64,000 nucleotides of DNA, taken from positions 186,001 through 250,000 of the forward strand of contig JAGTJM010000045.1 of assembly GCA_020747015.1 (NCBI GenBank). Reading direction: 5' to 3'. Every line of letters starts with the position of its first letter. The stretch's first letter is position 1. The stretch is from Pyrenochaeta sp. MPI-SDFR-AT-0127 (Eukaryota; Ascomycota; Dothideomycetes; Pleosporales; Cucurbitariaceae). A program made the position numbers and the translations under genes. Below the pieces are notes generated by a model that ran no database searches, was not told the DNA's origin, and was given only the letters and a program-made list of their open reading frames with translations. This document shows positions 1-9,291 of this stretch, piece by piece.

Positions 1-492
1 TCAATGCATAGACGTCCAATCATGTTGCTTCATTGCAAAGGTTAGCTCCCTGCCACTTGGGATTGAACTACTGGGACGCCATTTAGAATGAAGCCACGAA
101 TGAAGCCACGAATGAAGCCATCCACGATGAAGCCACCCATGATGAAGCCACTCGAGATTGAACTACTGTGATGAAGCTACCTGCGGGAGCCACCTGGGAT
201 AGTACGTAATGTGTTGGTATGAGCGCACACTTAAGAACCTTCTCACGCCCTCGAGTTCCAAGTAATGTAAATGCTATAGAATTGCTCGTTCATACCTACA
301 TACTGAATTCTGCTACATGTACATGACACATCAGCCTGGACTCTTTTTACATTACTCTTAACTGTACGATACTCGGTAGATGAACTAGGCGCTTTCTCTG
401 ACTTGTCATTCGTTGTTCGACCTACTACATTCCCACAACCTACTACTCTTCATACCCTCTCTGATTCTCGGCTGTCACTATTACTCGGCAAT
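1..492. repeat. Degenerate tandem repeat in gene-free leader region
   Basis: No gene is seen here. Positions 86-185 hold imperfect head-to-tail copies of a unit close to GAATGAAGCCAC: two perfect 12-nt copies (86-97, 98-109), then diverging copies. The 13-mer GATTGAACTACTG occurs on both sides of the array, at 61-73 and 156-168, so a larger duplicated unit may enclose it. The rest of the stretch is unremarkable and serves as upstream sequence for the small ORF at 493. Confidence 0.6.
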
Positions 493-762
493 ATGTTTCC
501 CGCATTGCTTTGGGTATGGGTGGTAGTCACCGCTCAGGCAGTCGCAATCTCACCAGATCTCCAGAAGCGTGAAGCTAATCAGACGAAAGATGGCGGTGGA
601 TGGTCTAGGACTGACATCATGATACCATGTGGGGTTCTTGCAACCATCTTCGGTGTCACATGTATGTGCTGGAAACCCAATTGGACACGATGGCTTCGCA
701 ACACTCTCCGTCTGAAGGGCAGAGGTTCACGTACGGCATCCTTCCCAGACTTGAGAATATAA
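493..762 (+). CDS. Small secreted/membrane protein, 89 aa, unknown function
   Basis: Not recognised as a named family. The ATG at 493 is chosen because it begins a clean signal peptide (hydrophobic core LLWVWVVVTAQAVA). A short lumenal stretch follows with a Lys-Arg pair (possible Kex2 site) and an Asn-Gln-Thr glycosylation sequon, then one membrane segment (about residues 44-62) and a basic tail rich in Arg/Lys. The order of parts, and the motif GWSR just before the membrane segment followed by a basic tail, match the ORF at 2166-2628, so the two are probably diverged duplicates. A 3' intron cannot be excluded, because GTACGG lies near the end. The existence of the gene rests on architecture and this resemblance only. 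Confidence 0.45.
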   Translation: MFPALLWVWVVVTAQAVAISPDLQKREANQTKDGGGWSRTDIMIPCGVLATIFGVTCMCWKPNWTRWLRNTLRLKGRGSRTASFPDLRI

Positions 763-2165
763 TTAACGCATACTGGATACTGATGTCATCAAGTGAAGCT
801 CTAACACCGCACCTCCCGATATTCCTGCGGGTGCCCCGCCGCCCCTGCATTCGGTTCAAGTGTGGCTACCTAGATGGGGGTTCAAACAGGCCGATGTCAG
901 CTAGGACAGCACTCTGTGCAGTATGAACGATTAGAATTAAAATCTACAAGGGCTTGATAAAGAGCAGGGAATTGAGAGCAATAGGAGACATAATGGCGAC
1001 GTTGACCGATAATCGTAGAGCTGGATTAGTGATTGAACACACAGAAGACGCGCGCGTACAATGTCACTGTGACGTTCTTTTACCGGTCCTTCCTACAGAC
1101 TCAATTCTGCGTTATAAATCTAGGGTACATTTGTTTTTAACTAAAAGCATGTTCAAAGTTTGCTGGTTTGTTTTGAGTCTCTCTTCTATCCGTGCAAATG
1201 CATAGTCACAAATGTTTTCGATTTACGAGATAAGTGCTTTTGTGGAAGAATTCACAGGCAGGTTCAACTAAATGTACAATATGGTGGGTAGCTAGGATTA
1301 TACTGATAAAAGGACGAAGAAGAACAATTTTTGTGGAGGTCCTCTGAAAGCGGCTGCTCAAAACCCTTGAAGACTAACGCAGATCATGGTGTATGGTGAA
1401 ATCAGGAGGAGCTTAGATTCGATGAATGGCCAGGAGGTAGATTCGGCACGAATTAATGAACACTGGTGAATTGATCTGCAGTTTTGGATGCCGTGGCTAT
1501 GATGGCGGGAAAGCAAGTCAATAATTTGACGAGGACTGCTTTCCTTTCGGTCCATGAGCACAAGCATCGTGTGTATTGTGCTAGAGAGAGCGCCAAGCAG
1601 AATGTATAGCTCAGTGCTTTAGAAACGTTATGCCATCTGGTACGGCTCGAGTTATACTTTAGAGCATTTTGACGAAGTGGTAAGCTTTGGCGCACACTCG
1701 ATCATAGAGCTGCGCCAGCGTAAAGTAGATGTATTCATTAGTACTCTAGTCATGCTGTTCGTTAAACACCACGGCCCTGGCGTATTTCCAGCTATTGCAT
1801 TTAACTTGTTTGGTAGTCTCGCGAAAGGTGGCCTGGGTGGAAACCTGGGTTTATTGTGGAGCATGCAAATGAGTTGGGGCCTCGGATTGAGACTAATTTA
1901 CGATGCACCGCCCGTGAGGCGAGGCGATTGGCTCACAGCATTACACGCGTACCAATAGGGAGGCCCAACGTCAACCGGTGACCTCGTAAATTCTAGCCAT
2001 AATCCAGGATGCCGTCTAACATTGTATGGCGATGAACCATAGGTAGGTATATTGCAGATAGTCCTGCTAAATTTAAAGGTATGCTATGCCTGAAACTCAG
2101 ATTTTGATGTTTCTATACAACTAAAGATTATTCGATTTTCATTCTGACCTTTCTAAAACCCCGGT
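763..2165. other. Gene-poor interval
   Basis: No convincing coding region. Several short ORFs occur on both strands, including a hydrophobic one around 1752-1958, but none has a clear start, splice pattern or recognisable motif. The interval separates the two related microprotein genes. Confidence 0.4.
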
Positions 2166-2628
2166 ATGTCATTTATACGGCTTTTAGCGTTCTGCACTAT
2201 TCTCAATGATGTTCACGCACTTCCAGTGACATGCCCGTCACCACAGAATCCAGGCAATCAAGGCGAACCGTTGATAGAGGGAGTCAACACGCTTATGACC
2301 CCTTCGGGCTTCACATCGAACGGCATGGTGCTGTCGGAAGGATGGTCAAGAGAAGCAATTATCACACTTGTTGGTGCCATCCTTGCATTTGTCTGTTTCC
2401 TTGTCAGTCTTATGTCGCCATGGCTGTATAAACGGGTTGCCGACCGTAAGTGTTCCATGATACACAGATATCCACTTGGCGACCCTCACAAAAGTTAAAC
2501 TGACCTTGGTAGGCCCGAAAAGGCATAATAATCATGAGCTGAGACGACGACTTCAGGAGGAGTACGAGCAATGGACGGATTTCAATAAATTTCGCAGTAT
2601 GATTTCTTCAGAATTTAAACCAGCTTAA
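2166..2628 (+). CDS. Small signal-peptide plus single-TM protein, 131 aa, spliced
   Basis: Function unknown. Exons 2166-2445 and 2513-2628. The intron 2446-2512 has a GTAAGT donor and an AG acceptor and keeps the frame exactly: without it the ORF stops early, with it 38 further codons follow. The predicted protein has a signal peptide (about residues 1-19), a lumenal region with GWSR just before one membrane helix (about residues 63-82), then a strongly basic cytosolic tail (KRHNNHELRRRLQEEY) ending FKPA. It shares this plan with the 493-762 product. It could be a type I membrane microprotein. No homologue is recognised. Confidence 0.55.
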
Positions 2629-3006
2629 CTTACGACAAGGTTTATTGAAGGAGAAGGAAATTTTTCTCGTATATCAAGCAGTTTCATGTTGATTAGTGCA
2701 AACCAAGTACCTTCGATCCTTATTCAAATACATAGTCGGATTTTTTCAAGATATATACACTTTGTACTACCAAAACACTATCGCGGCTTCGTTTGGTATT
2801 GTGTAGAGTTAATTTCAGAAGCCTGAACATCATAGCGCACAAGAGATTCCTACTGCGTTAGACAAACGTACACCACAATTTAGCCTTCTAAACTCCCTAA
2901 TCGAATCAACTGCAGTAAAACGCCATAGGCGCTCAGCATACTCGTAGCGCGGCCTTAAGGACACATAGGACACTTCTAGTCTATACTAGTACATCCTAGT
3001 ACACTG
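2629..3006. other. Intergenic, AT-rich 3' region
   Basis: This lies between two convergent genes. It is AT-rich and serves as 3' flank for both. No ORF of note and no repeat seen. Confidence 0.5.
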
Positions 3007-3966
3007 TCAATCCAGACTAACAGCTACAACTCTTCCGCCAGCTAGTGGAACTCCATCCGAACCAAAGCCACCCATAGTACTAAGGTAAACGGTATTTCGA
3101 TCCGTGCGTGTTCTTCCAAAGGTCGCTGCGGTTGCACCAACAACTGCTCCGCCCTTCGCAACGGTCTCGATCTTTCCGTCTAGGGTAATGTGCTGAAGTG
3201 TATCGCCCTGGGGTGCTGCGAGCGGCCCGGTGAGGTACACAGAGCCGTCCTTCGCAACCGCAAAGTCGTCAGGCACCGAAATTTGGGGGACGGATGCGAG
3301 AGTTGTAAATGGACCGGTCGGTTCGCCAGTGGGGGAGATGCGAACTCGGCCAAGACGAGCCTGAACTGTGTTCGAATAATATAAATATCCGTTATGGATC
3401 TTGATTCCATTGACGCCTAATGGCAGGGCTGGGACTGAGAAATTAGACGCTAAGCTGGCGTCGGACAGAGCTACACGGTATGCGCCAGTCCTGGTATTCA
3501 AAGTGACAATATTCCCTGCCCACGAGTCTGCCATGAGAAGCGTATGGTCATTGAGCTTCACGATGCCATTCACCATGTCGACATTTGGCAAATCCGCAAT
3601 CTTTTGAAACTTGGACTTCTTCTGGCTCAGGTCGATCTTCCAAATCCCGTAGGTGCCGAGGACGGGAGCATTCGCAGGCGTCGTGTTCCCAGCTGCGACG
3701 GCAAAAACATTGTCTGAGATTTCGGAAATGCCCAGGACTGCGTTCGTGTTGGGAAACGATGCTATTAACGAAGAAGTGGAAGGCTGGACGTGTGGATCGA
3801 CAAGGTGCACTTCCGGGCGGCCAATGACGGTGACAAGCAGCGAGCCGTTGCGCATGGCAGCAATGTTCTCAAGCCATGTTGGATTTGAGAACTGATACAC
3901 GGTACGGACATTTGCAGCGAGAGATGAAGTAACTAAGTAAGACAACAACGTGCTAGAAAACTTCAT
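3007..3966 (-). CDS. Secreted six-bladed beta-propeller (SMP-30/gluconolactonase-like) protein, 319 aa
   Basis: Single-exon ORF with an N-terminal signal peptide (MKFSSTLLSYLVTSSLAA). The region after it (YQFSNPTWLENIAAMRNGSLLVT) and the repeated blade-like strands (VNGI, ADSWAGNI, LGVNGIK, LYYSNTV, DDFAVAKDGSVYLTG) are typical of fungal six-bladed propellers of the SMP-30/LRE-like group. Members of this group include uncharacterised secreted proteins and pericyclases such as the hetero-Diels-Alderases of some fungal natural-product clusters. No polyketide or terpene synthase lies in the window, so a biosynthetic role is not supported here. At least three Asn-X-Ser/Thr sequons are visible. 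Fold assignment is good; catalytic role unknown. Confidence 0.8.
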   Translation of the reverse strand: MKFSSTLLSYLVTSSLAANVRTVYQFSNPTWLENIAAMRNGSLLVTVIGRPEVHLVDPHVQPSTSSLIASFPNTNAVLGISEISDNVFAVAAGNTTPANAPVLGTYGIWKIDLSQKKSKFQKIADLPNVDMVNGIVKLNDHTLLMADSWAGNIVTLNTRTGAYRVALSDASLASNFSVPALPLGVNGIKIHNGYLYYSNTVQARLGRVRISPTGEPTGPFTTLASVPQISVPDDFAVAKDGSVYLTGPLAAPQGDTLQHITLDGKIETVAKGGAVVGATAATFGRTRTDRNTVYLSTMGGFGSDGVPLAGGRVVAVSLD

Positions 3967-5792
3967 CTTTATTCATAGGCAGGCTTTGTCAACGATAGCT
4001 TTGTGAACCCGATGGCGATGAAATGATGAGATGAAATCTGTATATGGTCTTCTGCATTATGAACTTATATGCCCTCTTTATACGTTTTTGGCCGTAGGCA
4101 GCACTCAACTTCAGATGCCATAGCCATAACGACATGCTGGTTTCTCAGTGCGGCACGCCTAACGTCATGCATCGTCCGCTTAACAATTCGCAAAAATCGT
4201 ACACAAAGATGACATGAAGTCCATCCAACCCAAAATTCTGTGTTCATTTTCGTAAACGCTTGCTGTAAATGGAAAGTACTGCTAGCGCCGATGGTGCTTG
4301 GTACTAGTGTGAGGACCAGCTGGCACGCCTAAGGTGAGATTGCTGAGTAAAGCCCCCGGATTTAAGATTTCAAAAATGAATGTGTTGAACAACCGGTGAT
4401 AAGTTGGGTACTCGTTCATTCGGCCGCTCGATAAAGTTCAGAAGTTAGCGTGGATGACAAATTGAGTATGAAGGACGAACAAGGTTGTTGCTATGCATGT
4501 ACACGCCCAATGCTCATGAACTATTTTGGAAATGATCCAATGAACAGTCTTGAATTTCGCCTCGGAACACTCAATCTTGCTAGAATAATTTATAGATATC
4601 TTCAAGTGTAAGTCTTAGCTTTGGGAGTTTGCGTACTGGAACGAGGCTCTCCATAGCTTACACCATTGCTGTATCTAGCACCAGACAGTCAAGTACGGCC
4701 CCTGGGCGTGATCAAGTCACTTTGTCGACTTAGGTCTCGATCTTATCTTTGGCTGTTCAATGTAAGCTTTGATTCACGTAATAGCTAGGCTTCCTTGTGA
4801 ATCCATCCACAATTGGTGTTACCAGTAATGTGGTGACGTTGTCGGAAATTGGTCTGCAACGACAGGAAAGACACGCCCTCTTGAAAGTCGATTAAATTTG
4901 CTCATGGCGTAGAAGCGCACATGGTCCTTACTTAATCTTGGAATTGAACTTACGGATATGATAAGGAATGGACGCAGAAACACCTGCATGTAAATAAGCT
5001 CAGACTTCAAGGAACGAGGCTGATATAGGTTTCTTCGAATTATATCGTGAGAATAGTTTCGGCCCAACGCAGCCTCAGAGTGAGGAATGGCAGGAGGAGG
5101 ACAGCAAAAATTTGAGAGTAAACGAGCTTTTGAAAGTATGCGTCCTTGTTAAAGATAATGACACATTCTTGCTAGCTGTGCGAGCCGTGTTGCAGCATGA
5201 CTAAAAGCTTTAGAGAAAGCTTCGTAAAGTATCCTCGAGATATCGCAGACTGGCCGCTCAATGTGCCCAGGCGAAGCCGGTCAGATACCGAGTTGCCGCT
5301 TTTACACAGCCGATGGCGTGAGAAGGATGCAGGTGGCGTGACGATCAAACTGTCTTGTAACCCAGCAATATATCTGCTAATCGCAACAGGTATTGTGTTT
5401 ACGTTTTGGTCATGAAAAGAAGGACATTTCGTTGACGCCCAAATTGTTGATGGATGACAATACGGATGCTGAATGTGGCTGACGTCATTGGAGGGTTCGA
5501 AGGCCAAACCCATCGTATCAGATGTTGTTTGAGCACCGATGAAGTTTTGTCTCATCACTTCTTTGACTGTGTGCTATTCAGTCCATATTGGCCTCCTGTA
5601 TTGGTCAATAAAGCTATGTTGGGTGCTTTGTTCCACCTGTAGTCTAGAAGGATCGCTTTCGACGCTTACCCAAATCAGCTAATGCGGGGAATAGATTGCT
5701 TCCGACTCTCCGCCTTCGGCATCAATAAATTATGAACACAAGACTCATCCTCTCACCAATCCTCCCGTAATCCTCTACAGCCGAGTACACGG
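3967..5792. other. Intergenic region between divergent genes
   Basis: About 1.8 kb without a supported gene between the minus-strand propeller gene and the tryptophan synthase gene. Short ORFs on both strands lack motifs and splice support. The last 110 bases form the TRP5 promoter. Confidence 0.45.
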
Positions 5793-5799
5793 TGACTCA
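5793..5799 (+). promoter_or_regulatory. TGACTCA cross-pathway-control (GCN4/CPC1/CpcA) site
   Basis: A perfect TGACTCA lies 100 bp upstream of the tryptophan synthase ATG. This is the consensus for the bZIP regulators Gcn4 (yeast) and CPC1/CpcA (filamentous fungi), which activate amino-acid biosynthesis genes under starvation. Position and target pathway make function likely. A second copy (6222-6228) sits inside intron 3 and may be chance. Confidence 0.7.
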
Positions 5800-5898
5800 C
5801 AGTCGGTTGGTATACATAAAGACGTCGATTTGTGCCATCCACGCACCATAACACACTACAATCGCCATCTACTCTAAGAAGCCTACTGAACCGCGAAT

Positions 5899-8352
5899 AT
5901 GGAGGGAATCAAAAAGACCTTTGCACAATGCAAGAAGGAGGGCAGAGTATGTCAACGGCCTTGCGAAATGAAACCAAGTCTAACAGCAATTGCAGTCTGC
6001 CCTCATCACCTATGTGACTGCAGGCTTTCCAACTGCACAGGAAACGCCGGACATTCTGCTGGGAATGGAGGCTGGTGGTGCCGGTACGTGCAATCAGCAT
6101 TCAAGGCCCCAATCGGTGCAAGTATAGCCAATTGACCTGCGTAGACATCATTGAACTCGGCATGCCCTTCACCGATCCCATTGCCGACGGCCCTACGATT
6201 CAGACCGCGAACACTGTACGTTGACTCATTCGCCACGTACCCCACGAACAGTTTCTAACATTTCATGTTCATAGCAAGCCCTCAAGAATGGCGTTACAAC
6301 CGTCGATGTCCTGCAAATGGTTCGAGATGCCAGAAAGCGTGGCCTCAAGGCGCCTGTTCTGCTTATGGGATACTACAATCCTCTCTTGAGCTACGGCGAA
6401 GAGAAGATGCTTCAAGATGCAAAGGAGGCGGGCGCCAATGGCTTCATCATGGTGGACCTTCCTCCTGAGGAGGCTCTGCGCTTCAGGAACTTCTGCCGTA
6501 GCTACGGGTAAGTAACCTGCCTATTCCCCAGTGCCTGGGCTGACAACTGTACAGTCTCTCATATGTCCCTCTGATCGCTCCTGCTACCTCCGAACACCGC
6601 ATGCGCGTGCTTTGCAAAATCGCGGATTCCTTCATCTATGTTGTTTCCCGCATGGGCGTCACAGGTGCCACTGGAACGCTGAACGCAGCCCTCCCTCAGC
6701 TGCTTGAGCGCGTTCACAAGTACTCTGGCAACGTCCCAGCCGCAGTTGGCTTCGGAGTCAGCACGAGAGACCACTTCTTGAGCGTCGGCAAGATCGCTGA
6801 AGGTGTCGTTATCGGCAGTCAAATTATCAACACTCTCATCAATGCGGCACCTGGAGAGGGTGCCAAGGGCGTCCAGGAGTACTGCGACAAGATTTGTGGA
6901 AAGAGTACTCGATCGACGACTCGCGAGGTTGGCATCATCGAGACTCTGGCTGAAGCCAAGGAGCCCGTTGGTGTCCATGTCGATAAAGTCATCACAGATG
7001 CTGACACACCTGATGGCCCTGGACTCGCTGACCAGCTGGAGGCTTTGAACACCAACGGCGCAAATGGTGAACAGAACGGATTCGACGAAGAGCATGCGCA
7101 CCCTCCTCGTTTTGGCGAGTTCGGTGGCCAGTATGTGCCCGAATCGCTCATGGACTGTCTTTCCGAGCTCGAGAAAGGATTTGATCAAGCTATCAACGAC
7201 CCAAAGTTCTGGGAAGAGTATCGATCCTACTACGACTGGATGGGTCGTCCTGGGCATCTGCACCTTGCGGAACGCCTTACGGAGCATGCTGGAGGTGCAA
7301 ACATCTGGCTCAAACGCGAAGATCTGAACCACACTGGAAGTCACAAGATCAACAATGCTCTCGGACAGATTCTCGTCGCCCGCAGACTTGGAAAGACTGA
7401 AATCATCGCTGAAACTGGCGCTGGCCAGCATGGTGTTGCCACTGCTACAGTGTGTGCCAAGTTTGGAATGAAGTGCACCATTTACATGGGCGCTGAGGAC
7501 GTCAGACGCCAGGCTTTGAACGTCTTCCGCATCAAGTTACTTGGTGCTTCAGTCGTTGCTGTCGAGGCCGGCTCTCAGACGCTTCGTGACGCCGTCAATG
7601 AAGCACTACGAGCCTGGGTAGTCCACCTCGATACCACACATTACATCATTGGATCTGCCATTGGTCCTCATCCCTTCCCCACCATCGTTCGTACCTTCCA
7701 GTCAGTCATTGGTAACGAGACGAAGGAGCAGATGCAGGAGAAGCGTGGCAAGCTTCCTGATGCAGTTGTGGCCTGTGTTGGCGGTGGCAGCAATGCCGTG
7801 GGCATGTTCTACCCCTTCGCCAACGACCCTTCTGTGAAATTACTTGGTGTAGAAGCCGGTGGCGATGGCGTCGATACGGACCGCCACAGTGCCACGCTTT
7901 CTGCTGGTACCAAGGGCGTGCTCCACGGTGTCCGCACTTATGTTCTCCAGAACAAGCATGGGCAGATCAGTGATACACACTCCGTCTCCGCCGGTCTCGA
8001 CTATCCTGGTGTCGGTCCCGAACTCTCGAGTTGGAAGGACAGCGATCGCGCAAAGTTCATCGCTGCGACTGATGCTGAAGCCTTCATTGGCTTCCGTCTC
8101 ATCTCCCAGCTTGAGGGCATTATCCCCGCTCTTGAGACTGCCCATGCCATCTTTGGCGCCATTGAGTTGGCGAAGACGATGGAAAAGGGTCAGGACATTG
8201 TCATCTGCCTTTCTGGTCGTGGAGACAAGGATGTACAAAGTGTCGCGGAGGAGTTGCCTAAGCTGGGACCGAAGATTGGCTGGGATCTGAGGTGTAAGTG
8301 AACATCGTACTGTGGTGTTTGACCTCTTTTGCTAACTCGTTTATTAGTTTAA
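5899..8352 (+). CDS. TRP5: Tryptophan synthase, fused alpha-beta, 727 aa
   Basis: Catalyses the last two steps of tryptophan synthesis: indole-glycerol phosphate to indole (alpha half), then indole plus serine to tryptophan (beta half, PLP). Six exons: 5899-5946, 5996-6083, 6145-6215, 6275-6507, 6555-8293, 8348-8352; all junctions keep frame. The alpha half carries the IIELGMPFTDPIADGP signature with the catalytic Glu and Asp. The beta half starts near PPRFGEFGGQYVPE and has the PLP lysine motif HTGSHKINNALGQ and the glycine-rich GGGSNAVG loop. The last intron (8294-8347, branch TGCTAAC) leaves a terminal coding exon of five bases, giving the C-terminus GWDLRF. Retention would instead end in RCK. 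Length is close to the roughly 707-aa yeast enzyme. A TGACTCA site lies upstream. Confidence 0.97.
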
Positions 8353-9291
8353 TCGCTAGATGCGTATCCAATTGTTTGATTACTGACGAACTACTCTGTG
8401 CTCGATTCAGTTGGAACTGGCTGGAAGTACATATATATGTGGAAAGACAAAAATGAAACACGTAGATTAGTCTGCCTCTTACACACCAACAACTTGTACC
8501 GGCTTGCCCGTGACCTTCTACATTCCGCGTCAACGAAGCAACCCTCTTGAACACTGGATACAAGGGACATTGCCATGTATCACACGTTTTGTCTGGTGAT
8601 TGGTAGCCCACAAAAGCGGGAAAGCTATGCTCGATTTGCTGCATCGCTAAGCGGTAGGGCAGGACAGGGCAGAGCTGCGTCATACTAACCAAGACGTCGA
8701 GTAGTGGCTTCGCTTGGTGCAGGCGCCCAAACGGCTCTGCTTGCTCCGTTTGCAGCGCCAAAGACGGCATCCTGGTTGACAGTTTGCCTCGTGACAAGTG
8801 AGACTCAATATCAGTTCATGCATGCTTGTGCGCCACGCTGGGTGTGTGGTGTGTGGCTTTGGACGGGGGAGTTTTGCGGAGGGCCAACCGATCCACCCAT
8901 GTGGGTTGGTGGTTTCCGCGAGCTTGGCTTCGTCACCCGGCGATATCGCGCACCAAAATGCACCCATCCAATCCGCATACGTCTGAATCCTCCATGCAGC
9001 TTCTCAAGTGCCCCCAGCTCCACCTGACTTCCCGTCGCTATATGACCTAGGCCGCCAGCCATTGCATTGCTCTTCCCGGCTTAGGCCTCTGTTCTTCTTC
9101 CTTCTTCCACCCGCTCTACCACCAACCTGGAGATCTTCTCTCCACCCGGTGACGTCGCGACCACGCAAAGCTTTGAGCTTCACCCACTACCCTCACATAC
9201 AGATCTACCACGGGCAAAGGCCCCGGCGCGGGAAAGCAAAAGGGAACAAAAGAGACGGGAGAAGCTCGAGCAGCTTCGCGAGGCCGACGAG
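8353..9291. promoter_or_regulatory. TRP5 3' flank and promoter/5' leader of the phosphate transporter
   Basis: No gene seen. Pyrimidine-rich stretches around 9090-9150 (CTTCTTCCTTCTTCC) resemble CT-rich fungal promoter/5'-UTR sequence just upstream of the SPX transporter gene. Confidence 0.45.

Noticed and set aside
1677..1958. Hydrophobic plus-strand ORF
   Set aside because: Opens from GTG, first ATG is at 1752; no signal peptide, splice or family support.
3007..3966. Propeller protein as a secondary-metabolite pericyclase
   Set aside because: Fold fits, but no polyketide, terpene or peptide synthase gene lies in the window, so only the fold is claimed.
6559..7431. 290-aa antisense ORF over the tryptophan synthase gene
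   Set aside because: It is a mirror of strongly biased third codon positions in TRP5; no motif, and the sense protein is certain.
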